A stretch of 64,000 nucleotides of DNA from JACTMZ01 sp044359955 (lineage in GTDB: Bacteria; Verrucomicrobiota; Verrucomicrobiia; Chthoniobacterales; JACTMZ01): NCBI GenBank assembly GCA_044359955.1, contig JBIKLF010000003.1:1-64000 (forward strand), given 5' to 3'. This document shows, piece after piece, positions 52,249 through 61,085 of the stretch (within the stretch, counting starts at the first letter, position 1; each line of letters begins with the position of its first letter). A model generated the notes under the pieces. It was not told where the DNA came from and made no database searches. It saw nothing but the letters and a program-made list of their open reading frames with translations. Made by a program: the position numbers and the translations under genes.

Positions 52249-52659
52249 ATGCGTCGCATCCGAATCGCTTCCGCTTTGACCGCGGTCCTTTGTCTTCTCG
52301 CGGCGCCGGGGTGTGTCAGCACCAGCGTGAGGATGATGGGGCCGTCCAATCCCCCGACCGATCCCGCGCAGGTCGCGGTGTATGGTAGCTTGCCGTCCGG
52401 GTTTCGCGAAATCGCCTTGATCGAGGCGCACGTCTATTTCCCTATTTTCCTTTCGGACGAGGCGAAGACCGCGATGGGCCTCGAGGCATTGGCCAAGAGT
52501 GCAGCAGGGGTGGGGGCCAATGGGATCATGATCCGCAACTTGCACCCGGCGGCGGTCAACGCCTTTGGTCATGGCCACCGTGCTTTCCGGATGGCCGCGG
52601 TGGAGGGCAATTTTGCGCATAAGTCAACCATGCACGGGGTGGCGATCCAGACGCGCTGA
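52249..52659 (+). CDS. Small lipoprotein, paralogue of the divergent neighbour
   Basis: A 136-residue protein with a lipoprotein signal ending LCLLAAPGC. Mature-part landmarks MGPSNPPTDPAQVAVY, GFREIALIEA and VGANGIMI align with its divergent neighbour. This gene lacks the glycine-rich tail and has a unique segment VYFPIFLSDEAKTAMGLEAL. The function is unknown; the VGANG-containing domain resembles small stress-associated lipoproteins, but I cannot name the family. Confidence 0.7.
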   Translation: MRRIRIASALTAVLCLLAAPGCVSTSVRMMGPSNPPTDPAQVAVYGSLPSGFREIALIEAHVYFPIFLSDEAKTAMGLEALAKSAAGVGANGIMIRNLHPAAVNAFGHGHRAFRMAAVEGNFAHKSTMHGVAIQTR

Positions 52660-52692
52660 GGACGGCGTGGGCGCGATGGGGCGCGGCGGGAG

Positions 52693-54021
52693 CTACGTGG
52701 CGGGGAGAAATTTGCTGACTTCGAGAAAGCCGGGGGCGAAATCGCGGGGGCGGGCGGCCAGCCAGTCGCGGATTAGCGAGAGGGGAAGAAAGAGGGTGTC
52801 TTCGATTTCGGAGGGCGGAAGCACGTAGGGTCCGTCATGTTGCGCGGTGAAGACTTCGACGAATTCCTGGCCGGTGTTCGAGCAGGCGCGAATTTTGCCG
52901 ACCCGGGTAAGTTCGGGGCGGATCCCGAGTTCTTCTTCCGTTTCCCGTGCGGCGGCGGCGGCATAGGTTTCGCCGGGTTCAAGGTGCCCCGCGGCGCTTG
53001 AGTCCCACTTGCCGGGCTCGCGGTCTTTCCAGGCGGAACGCTTTTGCAGGAGGAGTTCGCCCTGGCGGTTGAAGACCAGAATGTGCACCGCGCGGTGGAG
53101 GAGGTCGCGGTCATGGACTTCTTGGCGGGGGCGGGTGCCGATGACTTCATCGTGCTCGTCAACGATATCGAATGTTTCCCCGTCCTGCTGGGCGGGAGTG
53201 GCCGCGGCGGGGTCGAGAGTGCGGGCCAAGGCGACCCATTGCGGGACGGAAAGATCTTCGGCGCGGCAGGTGGCGGGAAGATTTTGCCCGGTGCACCAAG
53301 CGGACCAAACGGCGGGATCGGCTTTGAGCAGGGAGCGAAGCTGCTTGCGGCGTTGGCTGAAACCGCGCTGGACGAGTTGGTCAAAAAAAAGCGAACGAAC
53401 CGGCGGGAAGGCGTGCGAATCCCGCCGTTCGAGGATGACGAGGGCCGAATCGACGCCGGGCTCGGGAAAGAAAACGGTGGGGGGAAGCAGACGTTCGCGG
53501 CGCACGGACCAGAGTCGTTGGGTGCGCACGGTGAGGGCGCTGTAATCGGGTTGGTCGGGGATGGCGGCGAGGCGTTGGGCGAATTCGTCCTGCACGGCAA
53601 AGGTGGCGCGGGTCACGGGCGTGCCGGGGCCGAGCCAGGTGCGCAGGATCGGCGAGGTGGCGCAGTAGGGCAGGTTGCCGGCGAGGGGAAAGGGGCCGTG
53701 GAGGAGGAGCGGACGCCAGTCGAAGTCGATCGCGTCGGCCGGCACGACTTCCACGCGGTCGGCGGGAAATTTCTCTCGCAGCCAAGCGGCGAGGCGGGCG
53801 TCCTTCTCGATGACCAACAGCCGGTCGCAGCGCTCGAGGAGCGGAGCGGTGAGGGAACCGAGGCCGGGGCCGATTTCGACCGCGAAAGGGACGTGGTCCG
53901 GAAGAGCCGCGGCCGCGAGGGCGCGGGCCAGATTTTGGTCGTGGAGAAAATTTTGCCCGAGGCTTTTGGTCGGGCGAAGTTGGAGTTCGTCCAAGGCGAG
54001 GCGGAGGTCAGTGAGGCGCAA
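52693..54021 (-). CDS. ksgA: KsgA 16S rRNA dimethyltransferase fused to a Nudix hydrolase
   Basis: Residues 1-270 are RsmA/KsgA, which dimethylates A1518 and A1519 of 16S rRNA: KSLGQNFLHD, the SAM loop EIGPGLGSLT, NLPYCATSPIL and the C-terminal helical domain with GFSQRRKQLRSLL. Residues 280-442 are a complete Nudix domain: DIVDEHDEVIGTRPR (as in YfcD/isopentenyl-diphosphate-isomerase-like Nudix proteins), then the Nudix box GHLEPGE to REtEEELGI at 345-367. The join has no stop or frameshift. The Nudix part could clean up nucleotide by-products, but its substrate is unknown. It is the last gene of the 63-52.7 kb run, 87 bp after ptsI. Confidence 0.92.
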   Translation of the reverse strand: MRLTDLRLALDELQLRPTKSLGQNFLHDQNLARALAAAALPDHVPFAVEIGPGLGSLTAPLLERCDRLLVIEKDARLAAWLREKFPADRVEVVPADAIDFDWRPLLLHGPFPLAGNLPYCATSPILRTWLGPGTPVTRATFAVQDEFAQRLAAIPDQPDYSALTVRTQRLWSVRRERLLPPTVFFPEPGVDSALVILERRDSHAFPPVRSLFFDQLVQRGFSQRRKQLRSLLKADPAVWSAWCTGQNLPATCRAEDLSVPQWVALARTLDPAAATPAQQDGETFDIVDEHDEVIGTRPRQEVHDRDLLHRAVHILVFNRQGELLLQKRSAWKDREPGKWDSSAAGHLEPGETYAAAAARETEEELGIRPELTRVGKIRACSNTGQEFVEVFTAQHDGPYVLPPSEIEDTLFLPLSLIRDWLAARPRDFAPGFLEVSKFLPAT

Positions 54022-54108
54022 GAGGAAGAAAGTTGACGGTTTGCGGTGTGCAGTTTTCAGCCAGAATGGTCGCGGCGGACGGGGTGCGGCGCGGCGGACG
54101 GAAGAAAC

Positions 54109-55875
54109 TTAAAGATCGAAGAGGTCGGGGTAGTGTTGTTTGGCGTAGTCGCGGCACATGGTTTCGATCTCCTGCGGATCGGTCATGCTTGAGGCGCGGC
54201 CGGCGAATTCCTTGCAGTCCTGGGAGTCGAGGCTTTGCAGGGCTTTTTTGATCCGGGGCACGGCGGGGGTGCCCACGCTGAATTCATCCATGCCGAGGCC
54301 GAGGAGCAGCGGGGTGAGATGGATCTCGGCGGCCATCTCGCCGCAGACCCCGATCCAGATGCCATTTTCGTGGGCCGCGGCAGCGGCCATGGCGAGGAGC
54401 CGCAGGACGGCGGGGTGGGCTGGTTGGTAAAGGTGGGCGATGCGCTCGTTGCCGCGGTCGACCGCCATGGTGTATTGCACGAGGTCGTTGCTCCCGACGC
54501 TGAAAAATTTCACTTCCTTGGCCAGTTGGTCCGCAATGAGAGCGGCGGCGGGCAACTCGATCATGCTGCCGACCTCGATGTCATGGAGGTAAGGGACACC
54601 GCGGCCGGCCAGCTGCTTTTTGCATTCCTCGAGGTGGGCGTTGGCGCGGCGGAGTTCGTCCGTCTGCCCGATCATGGGATACATAAGCCGCACGTGGCCG
54701 TGGGCACCGGCACGAAGGATGGCGCGCAACTGGGTCTGGAAAAGTTCGGGCTGGGCGAGGCAGAGGCGGATGGCCCGGCAGCCGAGGAAGGGGTTGTCCT
54801 CGCTGGCTTGGTCCGCGAGGTGCATGAGTTTGTCGCCGCCGATATCGAGGGTGCGGATGATGACGCCGTGGGGGCGGCAGCGTTCGGCGACGAGTTTGTA
54901 GGCTTCGTATTGCTCGTCTTCGGAGGGCGAGGCGGCCTTGTTGAGGAAAAGAAATTCCGTGCGGAAGAGACCGACGCCCTCGGCGCCCGAGGAGGCGATG
55001 GCGTCGAGTTCGGAAGGTAGTTCGATATTCGCGGAGAGGACAATGTGGCGTCCGTCGCGCGTGTTCGACAGGGTTTCGCGGATGGCCTCGAGTTGGTGGG
55101 CGACTTCGACTTTGTGGCGTTCGATTTGTCCGTATTCGAAGCGTGTCTGTTCGGAGGGATTGCCGATGAGTTTGCCGCTGTAGCCGTCGAGCAGAACGTA
55201 ATCGCCAGTGGCGATTTTGGTGCAGATGCCGGGGAGGGCGACAATGGCCGGGATGCCGAGGGACCGCGCCATGATGGCGCTGTGCGAGGTGCGGCTGCCT
55301 TGTTCGGTGACGAAGCCGCGGACGAGTTCGCGGTTGATCAGCGCGGTATCGGACGGCGTGAGATTGCGCGCGACGATGATGTGCGGCCGGTCGAGTTTGT
55401 GGAGTTCCTCGCGGGATTTGCCCAGAAGGTGGCGGATGATGCGGCGGGTGACGTCTTCGACGTCGACGACGCGTTCCTGCAGGTAGGGGTCATCGATGGC
55501 GGCGAGGGTGCGGCAGTATTTCTCGGCGACCTGGTGGAAGACGAATTCGATATTATGCAGGTCGCGTTCGAGTCCGCGCAGGGCTTCATCGATAAGGGTG
55601 CGGTCCTCGACGACGAGGAGGTGGGCATCAAAGATGCTGGCGTCGTCCGCCCCGATGGCTCCGGCAATTTTCTGCTGAATCTCGAGAAGTTCCTGGCGTG
55701 TGGCGATGAGGGCGACCTCGAACCGGGCAATTTCCGCCGGGATTTCCTCCGGGGTGATGTCGCGAACCGGTATTTCTTCCTCGTTCTGCCAATGGACGAC
55801 CGCCTCGCCCTCGACGATGCCGGGGGAGACGCCGAGGCCTTGCCAAATGATTTCTGTCTCTTGCGGTGCGCCCAT
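54109..55875 (-). CDS. ptsI: PTS enzyme I (phosphoenolpyruvate-protein phosphotransferase)
   Basis: A 588-residue enzyme that takes phosphate from PEP on His198 (GSRTSHSAIMARS) and passes it to HPr. The PEP-binding barrel carries GVGLFRTEFLFL, GGDKL, MYPMI, and FSVGSNDLVQYTMAVDR; the catalytic Cys is in GVCGEMA. It is full length. It follows HPr by 58 bp. No EIIB or EIIC is encoded in the window; the only EIIA is the domain fused to TerC at 35977-37875. Confidence 0.95.
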   Translation of the reverse strand: MGAPQETEIIWQGLGVSPGIVEGEAVVHWQNEEEIPVRDITPEEIPAEIARFEVALIATRQELLEIQQKIAGAIGADDASIFDAHLLVVEDRTLIDEALRGLERDLHNIEFVFHQVAEKYCRTLAAIDDPYLQERVVDVEDVTRRIIRHLLGKSREELHKLDRPHIIVARNLTPSDTALINRELVRGFVTEQGSRTSHSAIMARSLGIPAIVALPGICTKIATGDYVLLDGYSGKLIGNPSEQTRFEYGQIERHKVEVAHQLEAIRETLSNTRDGRHIVLSANIELPSELDAIASSGAEGVGLFRTEFLFLNKAASPSEDEQYEAYKLVAERCRPHGVIIRTLDIGGDKLMHLADQASEDNPFLGCRAIRLCLAQPELFQTQLRAILRAGAHGHVRLMYPMIGQTDELRRANAHLEECKKQLAGRGVPYLHDIEVGSMIELPAAALIADQLAKEVKFFSVGSNDLVQYTMAVDRGNERIAHLYQPAHPAVLRLLAMAAAAAHENGIWIGVCGEMAAEIHLTPLLLGLGMDEFSVGTPAVPRIKKALQSLDSQDCKEFAGRASSMTDPQEIETMCRDYAKQHYPDLFDL

Positions 55876-55933
55876 CCCGAGCGCTGTTTAACGTAAAGAG
55901 CAGAGGGGGGGAAGGGGGAATGCTGGGTCCGGC

Positions 55934-56251
55934 TCAGTCCTCGTGGAAACGGCTGGCCACGAGTTCCTCGATTTCTTTGAGGAATTTTTCGGCATCGCTG
56001 CCGGCGGCGGAGACCTTGAGTTTGGAACCGTGGCCGGCGGCCAGCATCATGAGACCCATGATGGACTTGCCGTTGACTTCCTCGCCGTCCTTCTCGACCC
56101 AGACCTCGGCTTTGAAGCGGTTCGACGTCTTGACGAAAAGGGCCGCGGGGCGGGCGTGGAGCCCGTAGCGGTTGAGAATGACCAGTTCGCGAGTGAGGCG
56201 GCTGCCCGCCGCGCCGGTTTTTTTGGCGAGGATTCCCATGTGTTTTGTCAC
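55934..56251 (-). CDS. ptsH: HPr phosphocarrier protein
   Basis: A 105-residue phosphocarrier with the phospho-histidine H32 in RYGLHARPAAL and the regulatory serine S63 in NGKSIMGLMML, the target of HprK. It has an N-terminal extension of about 17 residues relative to E. coli HPr. The start is GTG at 56251, overlapping the hprK stop as GTGA; ATG at 56239 is the alternative. Confidence 0.94.
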   Translation of the reverse strand: MTKHMGILAKKTGAAGSRLTRELVILNRYGLHARPAALFVKTSNRFKAEVWVEKDGEEVNGKSIMGLMMLAAGHGSKLKVSAAGSDAEKFLKEIEELVASRFHED

Positions 56252-57195
56252 TTGCCCTTCATTTGCTTGATCAGTCGTTCGTTGAACTCGTTGGCGCTGT
56301 CCGTCCCGTGGGACTTCAACTTCTGGTCCAACGCGGCAACTTCGACCAAACGCCCGAGATCACGGCCGGTGCGAACGGGGATAATAACGTGGGCCACGGA
56401 GATGCCAAGGATCTTGTAGAACTGCCGCTGGAGGCCGTGGCGGTCGACGTCTTCCATTTCCGTCCAGTCCTTGAGGGTCACGACAAGATCGAGGGACTTT
56501 TCCGTCCGGATACTGCGGACGCCGAAGATGGAGGCAACGTTGATGATGCCGATGCCGCGGACTTCCATGTGGAAGCGGGTCAGTTCGGCGGAGGCGCCGA
56601 TCAGGTCGCGGCCTTCGATGGCGCGGAAGCGGGTGATGTCGTCGCTGACCAGGCTGTAGCCGCGCTCGAGGAGGCTGAGGACGCACTCGCTTTTGCCGAT
56701 GCCGCTGGCGCCGCGGATGAGGGTGCCCACGCCGAGGATATCGACCATGCTGCCGTGCTCGCTGCGGCGCGGGGCGAATTCGAGTTCGAGCGCGATGGTC
56801 GCGGCATTGATGAACTTCATGGTGATCATCGGGGTGCGGAAGACGGGAATGCCGGCGCGGTCGGCAAACTCGGTGACACCTGACGGAAGTTTCGCCCGGC
56901 GGGCAATGACAAGGCAGGGGATGGTGCAACCGAAAAACCGGCGCAGGCGGTCCTTGCGTTCGCTGGTGGGGAGACTTTGAAGGTAGCTCAATTCGGCACT
57001 GCCGAAAACCTGGACGCGTTTCGGGGCGAAGTAATTGTAGAAACCCGAGAGGGCAAGGCCCGGGCGGTTGACCGTGGGCTCGCGGATGATGCGGTCGAGG
57101 CCGGTTTTTCCGGCCACCAGTTCGAGGCCGAGGGCGTCGGCGTTGGTTTCGAAAAATTGCCCGACGCTGGGTGGTTCGATTGCAAGAGAGGCCAT
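56248..57195 (-). CDS. hprK: HPr kinase/phosphorylase
   Basis: A 315-residue bifunctional enzyme that phosphorylates or dephosphorylates HPr on serine according to energy state. Walker A is GASGIGKSE (162-170), the capping region is VSDDITRF, and the HprK signature is MEVRGIGIINV. The N-terminal domain is typical. In Gram-negative bacteria HprK usually acts in regulation rather than catabolite repression. It sits 5 bp after lptB and overlaps HPr by 4 bp. Confidence 0.95.
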   Translation of the reverse strand: MASLAIEPPSVGQFFETNADALGLELVAGKTGLDRIIREPTVNRPGLALSGFYNYFAPKRVQVFGSAELSYLQSLPTSERKDRLRRFFGCTIPCLVIARRAKLPSGVTEFADRAGIPVFRTPMITMKFINAATIALELEFAPRRSEHGSMVDILGVGTLIRGASGIGKSECVLSLLERGYSLVSDDITRFRAIEGRDLIGASAELTRFHMEVRGIGIINVASIFGVRSIRTEKSLDLVVTLKDWTEMEDVDRHGLQRQFYKILGISVAHVIIPVRTGRDLGRLVEVAALDQKLKSHGTDSANEFNERLIKQMKGK

Positions 57196-57200
57196 GGCGT

Positions 57201-57968
57201 TTACATGCTGAAGCTTTCGCCGAGGTATAGGCGGCGGCTGACGGGATCGTTGAGCAGGAAATCTTTGGGTCCCTCGCTTTCGACGCGTCCTTCGAAGATG
57301 AGGTAAGCGCGGTCCACGATGGCGAGGGTTTCGCGGACGTTGTGGTCGGTGATGAGGATGGCGAGGCCGGCATCGCGCAGGTTCGAGATGATCTGCTGGA
57401 CGTCGAAGACCGCGATGGGGTCCACGCCGCTGAAGGGTTCGTCGAGCATGAGGAGCGAAGGGCTGGTCACGAGCGAGCGGGCGATGGTCAGGCGGCGTTT
57501 CTCGCCACCGCTGAGGGTGAGGGCGGTATTTTTGGCGATGTGCTCGATGCCGAACTGGTGGAGCAGTTCCTCGCAGCGGGCTTTGCGTTGCGGGCGGGAG
57601 AGCTGGGTGGTCTCGAGGATGGCCATGATGTTCTGCTCCACGGTGAGCTTGCGGAAGACGGATTCCTCCTGCGGCAGGTAGCCCATGCCGGCGCGGGCGC
57701 GGCGGAACATGGGCATGCGGGTGACATCCTGGTTGTCGAAGAGGACGCGGCCCGAGTTCGGACGGACGAGACCGACGATCATGTAGAAACTGGTCGTTTT
57801 GCCCGCGCCATTGGGTCCGAGCAAGCCGACGACTTCGCCGCGGCGCACATGGATGTCGACGCCATTGACCACGGGGCGTCCGCCGTAAATTTTGACCAGC
57901 TGGTCCGTCTGGAGAATCGGGCTGGTGGCAGTTTGGCCGGGCTGGGCGGTGGGAAGTTCGGCGGTCAT
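57201..57968 (-). CDS. lptB: LPS export ABC transporter ATPase LptB
   Basis: Cytoplasmic ATPase of the LptB2FGC complex that pulls LPS from the inner membrane. Walker A GPNGAGKTTSFYMIVGL, Q-loop LPQEESVFRKLTV, signature LSGGEKRRLTIARSL, and Walker B MLDEPFSGVDPIAV all match LptB closely. The 15-residue N-terminal extension is Pro/Thr-rich. It overlaps the LptA-like gene by 4 bp. lptF and lptG are not in the window. Confidence 0.95.
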   Translation of the reverse strand: MTAELPTAQPGQTATSPILQTDQLVKIYGGRPVVNGVDIHVRRGEVVGLLGPNGAGKTTSFYMIVGLVRPNSGRVLFDNQDVTRMPMFRRARAGMGYLPQEESVFRKLTVEQNIMAILETTQLSRPQRKARCEELLHQFGIEHIAKNTALTLSGGEKRRLTIARSLVTSPSLLMLDEPFSGVDPIAVFDVQQIISNLRDAGLAILITDHNVRETLAIVDRAYLIFEGRVESEGPKDFLLNDPVSRRLYLGESFSM

Positions 57969-58501
57969 GGCAATTCGGGGGCGGAGGAGTCGGTGATCAC
58001 CGTGCGGCTGGGTCCGACGGTGCTGGCCCGCCCGTCGCGGTGGAGAATCATGCGTGTTTCGGGGGAGGTGGCGATGTGGCGGTTGATGCCCTGTTGGATT
58101 TGTGGACTGCCGCTGAGGGTGGCGCGGCCGGCGGAAGGAATGTATTCGGCGCGCTGGGCCCGGCCGACCGCACCTTTGCCCTGCTCGCCCTCGCCGGCGG
58201 CGCGTTGCACGATAACCACATTGCCTTCGGCCACCGCGCGTTCGATCCCCGAGCGGTCGGCGCTGAGGAGAACGGTGAGCCGGTCGGCGGAGAGGAGGAA
58301 ACTGGGGTCGGTGACGCGCACGCTGCCGACGAAGATGGCGGTGTTTTTTTGTTCGTCGAAGGTGGCCTCTTTTTGCGCGGTGATTTCGGTTTTGGATCCG
58401 AGCGGCCGCGTATCGGCCAAGGGTCCGAGCCCGAGCGGATCGGCGCCGGTCTGGGCCGCCGCGGTGGCGGCGAGAGCGAGGAGAAAAACGGCGGGTCTCA
58501 T
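57965..58501 (-). CDS. lptA: LptA/OstA-type periplasmic LPS-transport protein
   Basis: A 178-residue protein with signal peptide (MRPAVFLLALAATAAAQ) and one beta-jellyroll of the OstA/LptA type: ITAQKEATFDEQKNTAIFVG, VRVTDPSFLLSADRLTVLL, and GNVVIV followed by YIPSAGRATLSG. LptA bridges LPS across the periplasm. Position directly upstream of lptB supports the call. The last 15 residues are divergent. It overlaps lptB and the LptC-like gene by 4 bp each. Confidence 0.8.
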   Translation of the reverse strand: MRPAVFLLALAATAAAQTGADPLGLGPLADTRPLGSKTEITAQKEATFDEQKNTAIFVGSVRVTDPSFLLSADRLTVLLSADRSGIERAVAEGNVVIVQRAAGEGEQGKGAVGRAQRAEYIPSAGRATLSGSPQIQQGINRHIATSPETRMILHRDGRASTVGPSRTVITDSSAPELP

Positions 58502-58956
58502 GGTTGCAGTTTGTCGGCGGCGGTGACGACCATGGTGACGGGTCCGCGCAGGCGGCTGGTCCGCGTGTCGATGTCGAATTCGAGTTGGCTCCCGGTGATT
58601 TCGAGTGTTTCGCCTTTGATGACCGAGCGGCGGTCGCTGACCAGCCGGCGCGTGTTTTGGTCGAAGACGGCTTCGGGGAGAAGGACTTCGAGGGAGGCCT
58701 TGTCGGACGCGTCGCCGAAGATTTCGATGCGCAGATCGTCGAAGGTGAATTCGGTGCTGCTGGAACGTTCGGCCCGCTCCGCGTTCAGACGGAGGCTGAG
58801 TTTGCCTTGGGCATTGTGGTGGGGGACGCGGATTTCTTTGACGCTCTGGCCGATGGCGACCGGAATATCGATGGGGCCCATGGCCGGACTTTCCTGCGCG
58901 GGGGCGGCGCATGGCAGGAGGAGAGCACCGAGCAGGACGGGGAGTTTAAAGCGCAT
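58498..58956 (-). CDS. LptC/LptA-like exported protein
   Basis: A 152-residue protein with a cleavable-looking signal (LPVLLGALLLPCAAPAQ). A beta-rich region follows with the OstA-like order LRIEIFG, EAVFDQNTRRLVSDRRSV, GETLEITGSQLEFD. It occupies the LptC position in front of lptA-lptB but lacks the single N-terminal anchor typical of LptC, so it may be a second LptA-like bridge protein. It overlaps kdsA by 11 bp. Confidence 0.6.
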   Translation of the reverse strand: MRFKLPVLLGALLLPCAAPAQESPAMGPIDIPVAIGQSVKEIRVPHHNAQGKLSLRLNAERAERSSSTEFTFDDLRIEIFGDASDKASLEVLLPEAVFDQNTRRLVSDRRSVIKGETLEITGSQLEFDIDTRTSRLRGPVTMVVTAADKLQP

Positions 58957-59761
58957 GGCGGATGGCGAGAAGTTGGCGCAGGACGGCGGGCAAGCGGGCG
59001 AGAGGAATCTGGTTGGGTCCGTCGGACGGAGCCTTGGCCGGATTTTCGTGGGTCTCGAGAAAAACACCGTCGGCCCCGGCTGCGACCGCGGCGGCCGCGA
59101 GCACGGGTGCGAGTTCGCCGTCCCCGGTGGTCCGATCGCCGCCGCCGCCCGGACGTTGCACGGCATGGGTGGCGTCGAAAACCAGGGGGAAGCCCTGGGC
59201 GCGGATCCATGGGATGGAGCGCATGTCGGCCACGAGGTTATTGTAGCCGAAGGTTGTGCCGCGCTCGGTGAAGAAGAAGCGGCGGCAGCCCACGGCACGG
59301 AGTTTGCGCGCGATGGGTTCGACTTCCCATGGCGAGAGGAATTGGCCCTTCTTCACGTTGACGGCACAGCCGCTGGCCCCCGCGGCGGCGATCAGGTCGG
59401 TCTGGCGGCAGAGGAAAGCGGGGATTTGCAAGAGGTCGACATGGCGTGCGGCGACGGCGACTTCTTCCGGCGAGTGGACGTCGGTGGTGACGGGCAGGCC
59501 GAAGTCGCGGCCGATGGAGGAGAGAATGCGGCAACCTTCCTCGAGGCCCGGGCCGCGGAAGGAGGCTCCTGATGTGCGGTTGGCTTTGTCGTAGGAGGCT
59601 TTGAAGATAAACGGGACGCCGAGCCGGCGCGTGATGGCCAGGATCCGCGAGGCGGCGCGGCGGGCCGACTTCTCGCTTTCGAGGACGCACGGGCCGAGGA
59701 TGAGCAGGAGTGTTTTCCCGCCCACGGTGACATTTCCGATTTTAAAGGGTTTGGCCCTCAT
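58946..59761 (-). CDS. kdsA: 3-deoxy-D-manno-octulosonate 8-phosphate synthase
   Basis: Condenses PEP and arabinose 5-phosphate to KDO 8-phosphate for LPS. It has LILGPCVLES, FKASYDKANRTS, TDVHSPEEV, LLQIPAFLCRQTDL and the active-site NVKKGQFLSPWE. The Cys in GPCVLES is at the metal-ligand position of metal-dependent forms, though the type should be checked. Length (271) is standard. It lies 13 bp after waaA. kdsB and kdsC are not in the window. Confidence 0.95.
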   Translation of the reverse strand: MRAKPFKIGNVTVGGKTLLLILGPCVLESEKSARRAASRILAITRRLGVPFIFKASYDKANRTSGASFRGPGLEEGCRILSSIGRDFGLPVTTDVHSPEEVAVAARHVDLLQIPAFLCRQTDLIAAAGASGCAVNVKKGQFLSPWEVEPIARKLRAVGCRRFFFTERGTTFGYNNLVADMRSIPWIRAQGFPLVFDATHAVQRPGGGGDRTTGDGELAPVLAAAAVAAGADGVFLETHENPAKAPSDGPNQIPLARLPAVLRQLLAIRHAL

Positions 59762-59774
59762 TGGCTCCTTCAGT

Positions 59775-61085
59775 TTACACGCGGGCGCGGGGGGAGTCAC
59801 TCCCCATGACCGCGTTTTCGACCAACTCGGCGGTCCGGACGGTGGCGCCTTGGTGCGGTCGCAGGGCGACTTCCGCACGCTCGACCAGCTTGGCGCGGTG
59901 CGAGGGGTCGGTAAAAAGCCGGACGGTTTCTGCGGCCAGGTGGTTGGCGTCGTGTATTTCCACCGCCCCGCCGTTCGCGAGCAGCGCATCGCGGAGCGTG
60001 GCGAAATTTTCCATCTGCGGGCCGAAGAGGACAGGGCGGCCGGCGAGGATGGCTTCGACGGGGTTTTGTCCGCCGGATCCGCAGAGGCTCTTGCCGATAA
60101 AAACCGCGTCCGCGCAGGCATACCAATCGCGCAATTCCCCGGTGGTATCGAGGAGGAGAATATCCGGAGCTGGCCCGTTGTGAGGGTCCGTGCGTCGCGC
60201 CACGCGGAAACCGGTCGGGGCGAGGCGCGCGGCGATCTTCGCGGTGCGCTCGACGTGACGCGGGGCGATGAGGAGACGCGCGGCGGGGAATTGGGCGCGC
60301 ACAATGCGCAGGCCCTCGGCGAGAATTTCCTCTTCTCCCTCGTGGGTGCTGCCGCCGAGAAGAATCGGGTCGGAGGGGTCGAAGCCGAAGCCCGCGAGCA
60401 CGGGACGGAAGTCGTGGCCGGGGGGAAGGTCGCCCGCGGGGTCGTATTTCACGCTGCCGGTCAGGTGCAGGCGCTGCGGTGACACGCCGAGTTGTTCCCA
60501 CAGGGCGGCGTGCGACTGTTCCTGCAGTCCGACGGCCTGCAGATGCCGGGTCACGGCACGGAGCACCGGCGCGAAACGTCGGTAACGGCGCGCGGAGCGC
60601 GGGGAGACGCGGGTATTGACGAGCACAACAGGGATGTGGCGGCGTCGGGCCGTCCAGATGAAGTTCGGCCACATTTCACTTTCGGTCAGGACGATGGCGC
60701 GCGGACGAATGGCGTCGAGCGCGCGGCGCACGAAGGGAGGAAAGTCCACGGGAGTGTAGATGGGGACCCACCAGTCGGTCTGTCGTTCGAGGGCAAGCGC
60801 GTGGGCGGTGGAGGTGGTGCTGGAAACAGCGAAGCGCCAGGCGGGGTGGCGGCGGTGGAGTTCGTCGAGGAGTTTGAGGGCGATGAGCAATTCGCCGACG
60901 CTGACCGCATGGATCCAGATCCATTCCCCGTGGTCGAAGCGTGAACGCAGTTCCGGGGTGTAGCGCGCGAATCGCTGGCTGAAATCGCGCCGGTAGTCAC
61001 CGCGGCGGAACATGCGCGCCAGGTAGCACGGCAGGATGACGAGGAAGGCGAGGGGAAAGAGGAGGTTGTAAAGAAAGCGCGTCAT
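59775..61085 (-). CDS. waaA: 3-deoxy-D-manno-octulosonic acid transferase
   Basis: A 436-residue GT-B transferase that adds KDO from CMP-KDO to lipid A precursor at the inner membrane. It has an N-terminal helix (LYNLLFPLAFLVILPCYLA), the catalytic WIHAVSVGE with its glutamate, TESEMWPNF, and the donor-domain FIGKSLCGSGGQNPVE with FGPQMENF. Length is typical. It overlaps rsmD by 4 bp. How many KDO residues it adds cannot be read. Confidence 0.94.
   Translation of the reverse strand: MTRFLYNLLFPLAFLVILPCYLARMFRRGDYRRDFSQRFARYTPELRSRFDHGEWIWIHAVSVGELLIALKLLDELHRRHPAWRFAVSSTTSTAHALALERQTDWWVPIYTPVDFPPFVRRALDAIRPRAIVLTESEMWPNFIWTARRRHIPVVLVNTRVSPRSARRYRRFAPVLRAVTRHLQAVGLQEQSHAALWEQLGVSPQRLHLTGSVKYDPAGDLPPGHDFRPVLAGFGFDPSDPILLGGSTHEGEEEILAEGLRIVRAQFPAARLLIAPRHVERTAKIAARLAPTGFRVARRTDPHNGPAPDILLLDTTGELRDWYACADAVFIGKSLCGSGGQNPVEAILAGRPVLFGPQMENFATLRDALLANGGAVEIHDANHLAAETVRLFTDPSHRAKLVERAEVALRPHQGATVRTAELVENAVMGSDSPRARV

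Noticed and set aside
53044..54036. Long plus-strand open frame antisense to ksgA-Nudix
   Set aside because: Gly/Glu-rich shadow text without motifs; the minus-strand gene is unambiguous.
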